Below, piece by piece: positions 33,450 through 43,763 of a stretch of 64,000 nucleotides of DNA. This DNA is from Epiperipatus broadwayi (Eukaryota > Onychophora > Udeonychophora > Euonychophora > Peripatidae): the NCBI GenBank assembly GCA_028023455.1, contig JAQFVV010012446.1, positions 2,296,001 to 2,360,000 on the forward strand, given 5' to 3'. How positions within the stretch are numbered: position 1 is the first letter of the stretch; every line of letters begins with the position of its first letter. The notes under the pieces are model-generated. The model had not been told where the DNA came from. It made no database searches and was given only the letters and a program-made list of their open reading frames with translations. A program made the translations under genes and the position numbers.

Positions 33450-34845
33450 CATCCATCAATCTTTTTAGCAAAAATAGCCGATAGAATAAAGACATCCCCC
33501 CTAAGAAGGATTTGCAGATCAACAGCATTACTCATAGGAACAGCTTTCATGTAGATTGAATACTAACTCAGGAATAACCCAGAAACAACATTAAAAATAC
33601 AAAGCTTCATCCTTATCCTGATACAATCAGACAATAATATAGGAATGATAGAAATGAAATTAAAATTTAATAGTACAAAAGATTTCAATCTCAAAAAAAA
33701 AAAAATGGTTATTAGTAAATTAAAAGGAAATATTAAAGAAAAGTTTCAAATTTATTAGGAGAGAAAAAGAATATAAAAAAAGATGATCAATTCAATGAAA
33801 TATTTAAAGATTATTTCAGCAAAGGAAGTAGACTGAAAATAATAAAAAAAATACAAAAGCCTTGAATTAATAATGAAATGATTAATGGTGGTAGACAGAA
33901 GAAGTTGAAAAAATATAAATGTTGATTTAGATTAATATATATGTCAAATTATATTCTTATCTCCGTACACCTTAGCTCAATCCTATCACAATCATTCACC
34001 ATCCCAGAAGAGAGGCAATGAGATGAGACATATAAAAGATAAATCTAGATAAGCAAAGTTAAAGATAATGTAATTATAAAGAGAAAGTATTTTAGATTTA
34101 AAATAGAATAAAATTTTTAAATCCATAAAAACAAGATCACAGATCAGAGAAAACAACAATTGAAGCAAAGAATAGTGTGTTGTTAGCAGAGTTAGATATA
34201 TTGAAAAGATTTGAAAAGTATATGAGCCATAATTTACATTAATAGCAAATAAAACAAAAAAGTCAAGGATAAAATAGGTTGTAAAATGACAAAGAATGAT
34301 ATAAAATCCACAACAGAAAGAAACCTGGGAAAACTCAGTAAATTGATGAACTTTTAATGGGATTACCTTAGAAAGATAAGATTTATAAGAGGATTAATTA
34401 CATTTTTGTAATATAATTTAGAACTCATGAGAGAAACTGATTGGTTATCAAAATTTCAATATTTATGATACACAGAGAAAAAAATATCAAATGCAACAAA
34501 GTATAAAAATTTTAGAAAAATAAATTTAAAATTAGATGCAATTAACCTTCTGTTAAAAGTATTGATAGTATTTATAATAGATTAGAAAAACATTTTCGAT
34601 TTAGAAGAGCAAACCAGAGGTGCAACAAAAGAGAAAAAAGTTTTATTGAAAGAAAACATCTGCAGTTAGAAAAACAACCAGAGATGCCACTAAAGTAGTA
34701 AAAACTATTGCTGAGACAAAATTATTTGCATTTAGAAGAATATCCAAAGAGACAACCCAAGTGATGAAATCTGTTACTGAGAGATATATAGAAAGGGAAA
34801 TTAACATTGCATTCATCCATCTTGAAAAGTCATTAAATAGAATAA
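33450..34845. other. A-rich stretch, possibly an ancient retroelement
   Basis: The plus strand is A-rich. Translated scraps (about 33,590-33,690) are weakly reminiscent of a non-LTR element but too decayed to assign. The minus frame at 34,643-34,882 is a shadow of T-rich complement. Confidence 0.3.
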
Positions 34846-34851
34846 CTTCAT

Positions 34852-35115
34852 AGAGGCAAAACTCCCCATACAGTAGCATCACTCAGTGCAAGCCATAGTA
34901 ATCAATGAATCCAGGAAAGTTTGTGCATAAAATCCCCCTAACTAATACCTATTGGATGAGAAGGCACTAGATAGGGATTTTATGCACAAACCTTCCTGTA
35001 TCCATTAATTACTATGGTTTGCACTGAGTGGCGCTACTGTATGAAGAGTTTTGCATCTATGAAAAACAATTTGTGTGGAAATGGTGATCATGTGATGTTT
35101 GATGGTTTAATAGAA
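34852..35115. mobile_element. Family A foldback lacking the ribozyme
   Basis: AGAGGCAAAACTCC to AAATCCCCCTA (left, minus) faces TAGGGATTTTATGC to GTTTTGCATC (right, plus), ending outward with GATCATGTGATGTTT. The ribozyme region is deleted. Confidence 0.75.
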
Positions 35116-35179
35116 TAAATTTGGTCAATTTTTTTTCTTTTCTTCTTTAAAAAAAAAAAAGATTAGAAAAAAATATGGT

Positions 35180-35400
35180 AATAAAAAATGTATAGACAAA
35201 GTAAGAATTATTTATAATATTGAACGTTCCTTACCAAAAAAAAAAAGGTTTTTTTTTTTATTTAATATTCATTATACTAAATGAATATTACATGACATAT
35301 ATATATATTATAAATAACTTCTTTCATATATATATATATGAATATATGAAGATATGCAAAGAAAATAGAAGAGAAGAATAAGAGTATATACTTCTAATAT
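35180..35400 (-). repeat. Family P outer segment
   Basis: AAATAACTTCTTTCATATAT, then GAAGATATGCAAAG, matches the flanks of the P motifs at 48,040 and 5,560. No ribozyme part. Confidence 0.45.
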
Positions 35401-35879
35401 TACATGAGATTAAAATAGAATTGGAAATAGGAAATTTTGATGTTCCAATTTTGATAATACGGCCGGTATTTGAAAATAATGGATATAAGATTTAAAAATA
35501 TTAGTACCTATTAACAATAGGAATAGAACATTAGAGATAAAATAAAAACAACTAATACAATAATTTACATGGATGTAATAAAAGTTTAAAATGTAAGTGG
35601 GATAGAGTAGCGGGTTTAGGTGTGTGAGTAATTGATGTGATGGTGGAGATACTAAGATATTAAAATGAAACTTACAATGTTTGAAATGGCTTTAATAAAG
35701 ATCTGTCATTTTGTGACCCATTAAAATTAAAAAGAGACCTGTTAAATGTTTTATTTGAAATGCAGCTTTACATTGATAAAAACTCTCAGAGCTCGAAAAA
35801 ACTGAAGACTTTGCATAAAAGTTGGGGGGGGGATTAAGACATCAGTTGAGACAAAAAACACCACTAAAACCCAGTTTAT

Positions 35880-36285
35880 ATAATTCTCTTCAGTAGCACA
35901 TAATTTTTCTCTCAGTTTAGTTACGCCACCTAGTGTATGCTGGAGTAATCAATACAAACTAAAGGGTAGTGCTTAATAAAATTCCTATTCAGCGCTATTC
36001 TATGCCTAATTTCTAGCATATGACTTTTGTCAATAAGAATCTTTGAATAGAACTTCCACCTAGTGTAAGCTACACTAATCAAGAGATGTTAGATCACTGC
36101 ACTTAATAAATCCCTATCCAAGATTATCCTATTTAAAGCTCCTCACTGATGAAGGCAATAAGCTAGAAAGTAGTCTGGACATGTTGGAGAGGATCACACT
36201 GAGTAATTATTTATTAAGCACTACCTTTAGCATCTATTAATTATTCAAGCTTACACTAGATGGCATAACTGACATGAGAGAAAAA
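35880..36285. mobile_element. Family A foldback, diverged subfamily
   Basis: The left parts repeat GCCACCTAGTGTA(T/A)GCT and TAATCAA at about 35,928 and 36,053, then comes the ribozyme and the inverted right arm (TAAGCACTACCTTTAGC to CACTAGATGGCATAAC). It appears to be two nested left arms. Confidence 0.65.
36140..36181 (+). ncRNA. Hammerhead motif, family A, diverged
   Basis: TCCTCA, CTGATGA, GGC/GCT stem around AATAA, GAAAG, TAGTC. Stem I against TGGACA is only partly paired. Confidence 0.5.
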
Positions 36286-36289
36286 GACT

Positions 36290-37930
36290 GCTATCACGTA
36301 AATTGGAAGAGTAGGATTAGCAGATTGAAAATGTTGAGATTTATTAAGAAAATTGCAAAACTGAAGAATTGAATTGACATACATTAGTGTAAAAGAATTA
36401 TAAAGAATATGTCGAAAGTAAAAGAAAAATAGGTAAAAATAAATAAATAATGAAATCGATTGATATAAAAGAAGACTATATTTTATGTCTAAAAATAGAA
36501 TAAACGAGAAGGCCTAGAAAAACTTACAATTAATAGAAAAGATCTAATGATAGGGTGTTCATATTTCCACAAGGCCTAACCACCGCACAAAAAAAAAATT
36601 AATTAGAGATTACTGTATGAAATAAAAAAAAAAAGAGAGACATATAATAATATTTACATTACTAACAATATATTCATTTCATAATATAAACAAAAACAAA
36701 AGATAATTATTTGTGGATATATAATATCTATCAAAACAAAATCACAAATTGAAATCATTTATTATTAACGTATGAAAATAATGGAGAGAAACTTCCATTT
36801 TGGGAAAATTACTCGTTAACCGATCAAAAAATTAATTATAAAATATTAAATAAATAAATATTAAGTTTAAAATTAAATAATAAAAGTAAAAATAAAAATG
36901 AGCAATTAAAAAAACTGGGAGAATTAATTATCCCGAAACAATATGTCAGGATACCAGGAAATGAGAGATCAAACCGGGACATATCCAGGAAAACCGGAAC
37001 ATATGAACCCCCTATTTAATGATAACTCACAAAAGTAGTACAAAAGAGCTGACGATGATTCCCAAGAGTGGTATAAATAATATAATGATGACTAACACGA
37101 GGAAAGTAGTTAACGGTATGGTGGGGGGGGGGGGTCACCCTTTTTTATAAGTCAATATCACTTTAATAATTGTTGTTTTGTTTTTGTTTTTTGGCAGCAT
37201 ATACAAATCAAAAAGCCAAAAATATGAGCAAATAAAAGAAAAAAATTAATTAAAAATAGTTATAAAAATAAACGTCAATATTATAACAAATAATAATAAC
37301 TACCGCCATTGCTGATAATAGGCAGTTATTAGGAAATGAGAATTTAAAAAATGTAAATTGTTGGTAAAAGTCGTACGAAAATCTTTCAGAATTCCACATT
37401 AAACTTCAAAATAATTCCAGAACGAAGATAAAATAAATGACTAACTTAACTCTAATTTAAGAATATAAACTTATTCTTTTAAATCGAGTAAAATTTTAGC
37501 ATAATATTATCATCTTTATTTAATAAAGCAAAACGTGTAAAACATTTTTAAACATCTTAAATTTGGGGAATTTTTTACTATCTTCATAATTATTTACATT
37601 TTACTAATGCTAATTTTGTTACCCCGATTTGGGCTAATGCTTAAATATTTTGTAAATATGTAATTAAAATTTTATATTTTGTGTATGTGTGTGAATCACG
37701 CAAATTATCAAAAACTTTAGAATTACTAAGTACTTTTGAAATTCTAACTTTAATAATTTTCTTTATGAAGCATTTTGATATGAATTTTTTTTCTTTACAA
37801 TACAGGCTTTTTCATACCTGCACTCCAATGTGTAATATATAGAGGGGTTGAACTCAGACTTCCACACGACCTTTAACTATCCACGCTATGTCATACTGCT
37901 GACACACTTGATCACACACACGTCGAAAAG
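36290..37930. other. AT-rich stretch with G-run
   Basis: Contains a G-run of about a dozen bases near 37,122-37,133 and a CCGGGACATATCCAGGAAAA-type patch at about 36,970. No gene recognised. Confidence 0.45.
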
Positions 37931-37936
37931 ATAAAT

Positions 37937-37991
37937 AATCACCAATACAAGTATTTCGTGCTAAACCAGCACTCGTCCATTGGTCCAGATT
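37937..37991 (-). ncRNA. Hammerhead motif, family C, covariant copy
   Basis: The minus strand has AATC-TGGA-CCAA upstream and TTGG-T-GATT downstream. Both helix segments of stem I pair although the outer one differs from GACC/GGTC in other copies. The first box is decayed (GGACGA), stem II is GTGCT/AGCAC, and GAAAT is intact. Confidence 0.6.
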
Positions 37992-38029
37992 ATCATCTCC
38001 ACACATATATACAATCAATGCTCATCTTA

Positions 38030-38185
38030 TATTAAGATAGCCAATCTTCATACTTTACTGGACAGGTTTCACTCCACTCCACAACTCTTCAGCCATTTAT
38101 TTCACTGAAAATCTGATGATGGTGTGGAGTGGATTGAAGACTGACCATTAAAGTATGAAGATTGGCTATCTTAATATAAGCTGAG
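38030..38185. repeat. Inverted repeat next to family C copy
   Basis: TTAAGATAGCCAATCTTCAT and CACTCCACTCCACA on the left face their complements at about 38,120-38,180. The right part recurs near 55,250-55,310 beside another family C copy, so it is part of that family's unit. Confidence 0.65.
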
Positions 38186-38288
38186 CATTGATTGTTTATA
38201 AAGTATTATAATTTTATCTTTCTTATTACATTGCCAAATCCATATAAAATTAATATCATCTATATTATATTTAACAATTTTCTCAACC

Positions 38289-38421
38289 AACTCTTTGTCA
38301 AGCGTTGTTAGCCAAGACGTCAACGCAGTTGCCTTGCAAACAAGCAGTTGGTTGCAGACGGTTGTTGCGGGTTCGCATCCCAGCAGATGCTATGACATAT
38401 GAAAAAAAAAAAAACTCTTTG
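38289..38421 (+). mobile_element. SINE S1b with target-site duplication
   Basis: AACTCTTTG flanks the element (38,289-38,297 and 38,413-38,421). It carries the long variable-arm-like block and a 13-A tail. The open frame at 38,305 is SINE sequence. Confidence 0.82.
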
Positions 38422-38490
38422 GTTTTGGAAAAAATAAATAAAGTCTTAGAATATTTTAGTGTATTTGCTAATCCTTATTATAGTTCATAA

Positions 38491-38620
38491 ACATCGTGTT
38501 TAATTTTTTTTTTCTCTCATATGTCATAGCATCTGCCGGGAAGCGAACCCGGGACAACTGCTTGTAAAGCAGCTGCCGCTGACCTCTCGACCACCAATGC
38601 TTGACACATCGTGTTTAATT
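38491..38620 (-). mobile_element. SINE S1, young copy, minus strand
   Basis: A perfect 15-bp target-site duplication ACATCGTGTTTAATT lies at 38,491-38,505 and 38,606-38,620. The cloverleaf is well kept: CTGC/GCAG anticodon arm and a perfect CCGGG/CCCGG T-arm. It lies tail to tail with the S1b copy at 38,289. Confidence 0.92.
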
Positions 38621-38894
38621 ATTTTCAACTTTGTATTAAAGATCAATTTGTATTTTCACTTTTTATTAAAAATCAACTTGCAACCATTTTTAAAAAAAAA
38701 TCGAATAAATCTTTTATAACTGAATGAGTCACTAAATATGAATATAAAAAATATATATATAGTATACATATCTTGAGTTAAATAAATAAAAAAACATATT
38801 AAAAGAATTACACTTTTTGAAAAGAATGTCTTCGTGGTTTAATACAGTGTAGAATAATAAATTTTGAAATACAAGAGTCATGGGTGTTTGTACT

Positions 38895-38985
38895 ACTATT
38901 ACCACTTCAGGGACTTGAATTTATGAATCCCCCAGCAATAAACCACATGATTATTTATTTATTTTGAATGTAATGGCTTAAAGCT
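38895..38985 (+). mobile_element. SINE S3 3' fragment
   Basis: TTATGAATCCCCCAGCAATAA matches the 3' part of the element at 28,329. The tRNA head is absent. Confidence 0.4.
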
Positions 38986-39399
38986 AAAATTTCAAAAAAA
39001 ACAACTAATCTGGCTTTCAGAACATTCATAGAGAGATACATAAGATTTTCAAAAAATATATGATCTATATATAGCATTGGTTTAATTTTGCAGAAAAAAA
39101 ATTGTTCTGAATTAAACCGAAGCCCAAAAGAATATGCAATAATTATTTAAACTCTAATTTTGCATCAGACATGATCTGGCGCTCCAACTTCTTATGAACG
39201 CCCGAACAAAAAAGCAATATGCGTTGTTGTTTTTTTTTATTTATTTAAGCAAAATGCAATTACTTCTCTACAGCTGCTTTTAATATTTCAACAAGCAGCG
39301 AGTTTTCATTAGAAAAGAAACCAAATGTTTTTTTTTTTTCAAATCTTAAACTGTAAAATATCTTAATAGATATAATAAACACCTCCATACTTCCCCATT

Positions 39400-39890
39400 C
39401 TTTTTAAATTCATATAAATAAAGATATAATAAAAGACAAATGACCCCCAAGAGGCATTTCATGCTGAAACAGCAATCATCAGTTGGCCCAGGTCACTATC
39501 TCTCATATATATATATTATATGCAAAGTATTTATCTAGAAGTAAATTGTTACATTTTCATTTACCATTGTCAAACTCCCTCCATTCACAACCTTGACGCC
39601 ATCCATTTCAGATAAATACAGTCTGATTATAACTAATCATTGTCGAAACTAGAGATTATCTCTAGCACAGATATAAACTTTAAACCTCAGTAAATTAAAT
39701 ATATATATATATTAATCTTTAACTAAGGTTTAAAGTTTATATCTGTGCTAGAGATAATCTCTAGTTTCGAAAATGATTAGTTATAATCATTACTGTATTT
39801 CTCTGAAATGGATGGCGTCAAGGTTGTGAGTGGAGGGAGTTTAACAATGGTAAATGAAAAAGTAACAATAAAATATCTTCATAAATTTAT
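39400..39890. mobile_element. Family C foldback
   Basis: The left arm (minus, about 39,400-39,690) contains the ribozyme, and the right arm (plus, about 39,720-39,890) its upstream half only. The centre is a short TA repeat. Shared blocks are CTAGAGATAATCTCTAG and GATGGCGTCAAGGTTGTGAG. Confidence 0.8.
39442..39494 (-). ncRNA. Hammerhead motif, family C
   Basis: GACC-TGGG-CCAA and TTGG-GGGTC form the bipartite stem I, CTGATGA is intact, stem II is TGCTG/CAGCA around TTT, and GAAAT is intact. Stem III is changed to ATGCCTC. Confidence 0.65.
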
Positions 39891-39944
39891 GTAAAATATT
39901 AATATTTTTTTGTCGATCAACCTTCTGAAATATTATGATAAATA

Positions 39945-40627
39945 TCTTCATCATCATCAACCATTATCAATCCACTGCAGGATGAAGGTCTCTCCAAGTT
40001 TAATCCATCTTCTCCGATCTTTATCTTCTCTTCTCCACAACACCCCTGCACATTTTCTTATTTCATCCATCCATCTCACATGTGGTCTCTTTCTGGGTCT
40101 TTTACAATCTCTTGGAATCCAGTTTAAAATTTCAATTGTCCATCTATTATCATCTCTTCTAGCAATATGTCCAGCCCAACTCCATTTCAGTTTTTTAATT
40201 TTTTCAATGAGGTCAGTAATACCTGTTTGTTGTCTTACCCATACATTGCGTTTTCGATCTCTTCTTGTTACTCCCAACATACATCTCTCCATACTCCTTT
40301 GAGTGGTCTGAAGTCTCTGTATTGGTCTTCTATTAAGTGTCCAAGTCTCATATCCATAAGTAAGAACTGGTAAAATGCATTTGTTAAAAACCATCCTTTT
40401 CAAACACATAGGCATATTTCCTTTTAGTATCAAGTTATTTCTACCAAAAGCACTCCAACTAAGTTTAATTCTATGATTAATTTCCTCCATTATGTTTCCA
40501 TCTGTATTAATAATCTGACCAAGGTATTTGTAATTGTTAACTTCTTCTAATTCTTCATAATCAATCTTTATTTTCATATTTTGAGCAAATCGATTAAACA
40601 TTACTTTAGTCTTTTTAACATTTTTAG
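39945..40627 (-). CDS. RTE retrotransposon, C-terminal 214 residues, uninterrupted
   Basis: The minus strand holds an open frame from MFNRFAQNMKIK to LQWIDNG (40,601 to 39,957) without stops, covering the region after the reverse transcriptase core: EELEEVNNYKYLGQIINTDG, VLPVLTYGYETWTLN, TTQRSMERCMLGVTRRDRKR, WAGHIARRDDNRW and the terminal GETFILQW. A TGATGATGATGA tail follows. Upstream the copy is cut at about 40,627, so endonuclease and catalytic motifs are missing and it cannot act alone. It is nearly the same as the copy at 7,386, and in place of that copy's stop at 8,016 it has tryptophan. Confidence 0.9.
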
Positions 40628-40659
40628 GCTGCAGAAAGGAGTTTGCTATTAACTGAAAG

Positions 40660-40814
40660 GAGACCGTTTGATTCCTCTTGGAGGCCTTAAAGGAACCGAG
40701 CAGGGCAAATTCCTAATGTCCACTCCATACGTTCTTGTCATTGCAGTTGTTATGATTATTCATATAGTATACGAACATGGATGGGCTGCTCACCAACACG
40801 CATTAGCCAGCGTG
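40660..40814 (+). CDS. Candidate internal coding exon, unknown membrane protein
   Basis: A frame less AT-rich than its surroundings reads DRLIPLGGLKGTEQGKFLM, then STPYVLVIAVVMIIHIVYEHGW and AAHQHALASV, followed by a donor-like GTGAGT at 40,815. The middle 18-20 residues are hydrophobic and could be one membrane segment. An acceptor could be the AG at 40,658-40,659. The frame is open from 40,653 and, ignoring the donor, stops 10 codons later. It abuts the truncated end of the RTE copy. Not recognised; possibly a real exon or old transposon sequence. Confidence 0.3.
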
Positions 40815-41120
40815 GTGAGTTTATTGGCTTTTTACCTCTGAGTTTAAGATCAAGAAACACCATGGTCTTTCTTCTCAGTGCCTGATAAGGCAGAATGAAT
40901 GTTTGTGTAAATGATAAATATAAATATCTTAGTTGTATATATATAAACTATTTTTTAATCAAAATTTACAAAAGTGATAATTCTAGAGATTATCTAAAAT
41001 ATATATTTTACTAACCTAATATTGTGCATCAAAGACACAAACATTTAAGAATAGATATCATACAATTTGCAACTTTCTTCAACACTTTATCATTGCTCTT
41101 TATTTATATCAAAACTAACA

Positions 41121-41148
41121 GTTTCGACTGTCCTGCAGCCATCATCAG
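41121..41148 (-). ncRNA. P-type hammerhead-like motif
   Basis: CTGATGA, one extra T, GGCTG/CAGTC stem around CAGGA, GAAAC, then TGTT. Upstream AGAGCT and downstream AGTTTT give a 6-bp stem I with two G-U pairs. The extra base before stem II departs from the consensus. Confidence 0.5.
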
Positions 41149-41160
41149 AGCTCTGATGCT

Positions 41161-41187
41161 CTGATGATGACTGCAGGACAGTAAAAA
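41161..41187 (+). ncRNA. P-type hammerhead-like motif, decayed
   Basis: CTGATGA, extra T, GACTG/CAGT stem, AAAAAC. The G of the second box is lost. Confidence 0.4.
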
Positions 41188-41401
41188 CTATTAGTTTTGA
41201 TATAAATAAAGAGCATTGATAAAGTGTTTAAGAAAGTTGTAAATGGTATGATATGTTAAAGTAGAAATCAATACATAGGGAAAGGAAGAATAGATTTGTT
41301 AAAACTTTGCATCAGAAAAGGAGTACTTTTCATTCGAAGATAAAGATGTGTTATATAAAAATACTTGATTGCTACAAAAATGATCCAAAGTAATACCATT
41401 A

Positions 41402-41708
41402 ATGATTTTAAATGGTAAATTGCTAATTATGTTTAAATGTAAAAGTGTAAATTTAATATTTTTAATAGAATGTAGTAGATGCTTGAATCATTATTTTGGC
41501 AGATCAGCAAATAATTTATATATTAGAATAATTAACCATAGATTTGATATTTTACATAAAGATAAAGACAGACCAGTTTCTAAATACTTCAATTTATCTG
41601 CTTGCTCAATTGATGATTTAAGAGTGGTCATATTATAGATTAATTTTCCTTCAAAAGAGAGAGAAAACAATTTCATTGTGGTATAAACAAGAATATAGGC
41701 ATCATTAA
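41402..41708 (+). pseudogene. Penelope-like element GIY-YIG endonuclease remnant
   Basis: The frame reads KCKSVNLIFLIECSRCLNHYFGRSANNLYIRIINHRFDI, then DRPVSKYFNLSACSIDDLRVVIL. The spacing of LI-C-C, YFGRS in place of YVG-T, the R-H pair and PVSKxFN matches GIY-YIG domains at the C-terminus of Penelope-like retroelements. After TAG at 41,636 the same frame continues with NFPSKERENNF and ends near ASLN, as in intact domains. No reverse transcriptase is left. The domain would nick target DNA during integration. The family assignment rests on motif memory. Confidence 0.7.
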
Positions 41709-41950
41709 ATCTATTTTTCTTTCTTTAATTATTTTTACTGGATATGTTAACCAATAAGCTATCTCATACTTGGAAATATGAATATACGATATTTTATTGT
41801 ACACATGATTTTTTGTATATATTTTTTATGCAGATGTTATGTATATGTATTGCATTGTAAATAAAAAATTTATAATACGTTAATAGTATACATATATCAG
41901 CAATTATAGAAAGTTTTAAAGGTAAAATATCTAATGTTTTTACTACAGTA

Positions 41951-42450
41951 TGTGTAACTGGTATGAATCACCACCCGATTCTTTCTTAGCAGTAATAAAA
42001 ATAAGAAAAGAGATAACTGTTCCAGTTTTACCCCCCCCCCCTGCATTGTAAACTCACGGACCTTAAAGTGAATAGTGTTCTGATTTGGAATGCGGACTTT
42101 AGCGAGAATGGCAGTTCCACTTAAACACGGACCTGAAGGAAAGACAAGACTATCCCAGACTCCTGTGCATAGATGAGAAGAGCAGTATTTAAGGCCCAGT
42201 CAGAACAAAAGAAGTGTGAGAGAACAGCATAATCAGAAGACAGCATGCTGAGCGAAACCAGATCTCATGGTCCAGTGAACTTGAAGGTGCCAGAGCGGAC
42301 ATAGGGATTTATACAGGCCATCCATGCCTTATTATTTATCGTAAGCCACGAGGTTGGTTTTATGTAAGCATTGTTATTGTTAATCATAGTAGTCAAAAAT
42401 TATTTACGGTCCTACCTTTTTAGTGGGGGAAGATATTGCAGCAGACATGT
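41951..42450 (+). mobile_element. LTR-like sequence, possible solo LTR
   Basis: Less AT-rich than its surroundings, it starts near TGTGTAACTGG, has a TATA-like GTATTTAAGGCCC at about 42,187 and ends near AGTGGGGGAAG and GCAGACA. No matching second LTR, clear target duplication or coding region was found. It could also be a host promoter. Confidence 0.35.
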
Positions 42451-42751
42451 ATATATATATTGTACATATGTTTTTCTTGTAATTAATGAATTACTGTTTT
42501 TGTTAATAAACACATACATAGAAAAGGTATATTTTTAAATATTCAACTTTATTATAATTTAGCATACTTTTGATATAACATGTATATCATATTCATATAC
42601 TATATGCTATGAATGTGATATACATGACATATCGACAGCCTGTTAGGTAGTAATAAATCTGAATATTTAAAAATATATCTTTTCTGTGTATGTGTTCATT
42701 CACAGTCATTTATTACATTAAGTCCCAAAAAGAAGAAAAAATATTATATAA

Positions 42752-43090
42752 ACAAGACAAAACTCTCCATACAGTAGTGCCACCCTGTGCCAAACAGAGT
42801 AATCAATGGATGCCAGAAGGCTTGTGCATAAAATCCCTATCTAGGGTCTACTCATCTAATATCCCCAGACTAGTTTCTGGCTTGTGGACTTCATCAGTGA
42901 GGAGCCTTGGATCTGAAAGCACTGCACCTAGATCTTAGGATCTAATGCAACCCTCCAGCAGCCACATTCTGGCATTCATTGATTATTCTGGTTGGCACAG
43001 GGTGGCAATACTGTATGGAGAGTTTTGCCTTGTTTATTAACAAATATGTGCTAATATAAGAGATAGTGATCATGTGATGTTTAGTGGTTT
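42752..43090. mobile_element. Family A foldback, minus arm complete
   Basis: The long left arm (minus) runs through the ribozyme to GATCTAATGCAACCCTCCAGCAGCC. The short right arm restores ATTCTGGCATTC to TTTTGCCTTG and the outer GATCATGTGATGTTT. The frame at 42,690 is repeat sequence. Confidence 0.8.
42862..42903 (-). ncRNA. Hammerhead motif, family A
   Basis: TCCTCA/TGGGGA stem I, CTGATGA, AGTC...GCC stem II (one decayed pair), GAAAC, ACTAGT and C. Core complete. Confidence 0.62.
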
Positions 43091-43763
43091 AAAAAATATT
43101 ACAGTTATTATTTTTGTAAAATTTGATAATCAAACAGTTAAAAAAATTTTGTTGCTGTTATAAAAAAGTAAAATATTTATACAATAGATCAATGGATGAT
43201 TGATAAAAAACATTTATTAACCTATAGAAATCTACAAACATCTGCAAATGATTTTTAATGTTTAAGTTTTGACAGAGGCCATTTGATTTATTTTTTTAAT
43301 GAAAATTAGTCCTCTGGTGAAATATTAAAAGTGGCTGTATAGATAAGTAATTATGTTTTGTTTTTATTTAAATATTTCCTTTAGTTAATTGTTTTCATAG
43401 CACAAGTCATGAATATGGAATCAAGTAAGTCCTGAAAGTGCTAAGCTTCAATTTTTTTCAAAATATATAGTTTCACTGATGTGCGTTTAGAGTGCAGCAT
43501 AAAAATAAAATCATAAATGAAATGAAAATAAAAGTAAACAACACAGTTCACTAAAAATCCCAGATATAAATCTATTAATAAGGGACTAAAGTTTCTCCCA
43601 TCTGGCCATCCCCACAAAAAAGATTATTAAAAATCTCACAGAAACAGAGCATCTATAGCAAAAAAACAACTGTATTTTGAAAAAAGTATTGATAATTATT
43701 TATTTAACAATAAACTTATTCTGGACCAAATAAATATGTTTAAAAAACAAGAAAAAAGTTATA

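Larger units (their letters stand above)
41055..41257. mobile_element. Family P foldback with two hammerhead-like motifs
   Basis: The arms 41,055-41,150 and 41,159-41,257 are reverse complements with almost no spacer (CATCATCAGAGCTCTGATGC centre). Each arm carries one motif. It sits 145 bp upstream of a Penelope-type endonuclease remnant on the plus strand, which suggests that it is part of the same element's terminal repeat. Confidence 0.75.

Noticed and set aside
37119-37134. G-run as G-quadruplex regulator
   Set aside because: A single uninterrupted run with no spaced G-tracts; it may partly reflect sequencing of a homopolymer.
38305-38490. Frame starting MLAKTSTQLPCKQAVG
   Set aside because: It translates SINE S1b; similar frames appear over the copies at 33,307 and 56,231.
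39957-40601. Plus-strand frames over the RTE copy
   Set aside because: They are shadows of the minus-strand RTE protein, which matches a known family throughout.
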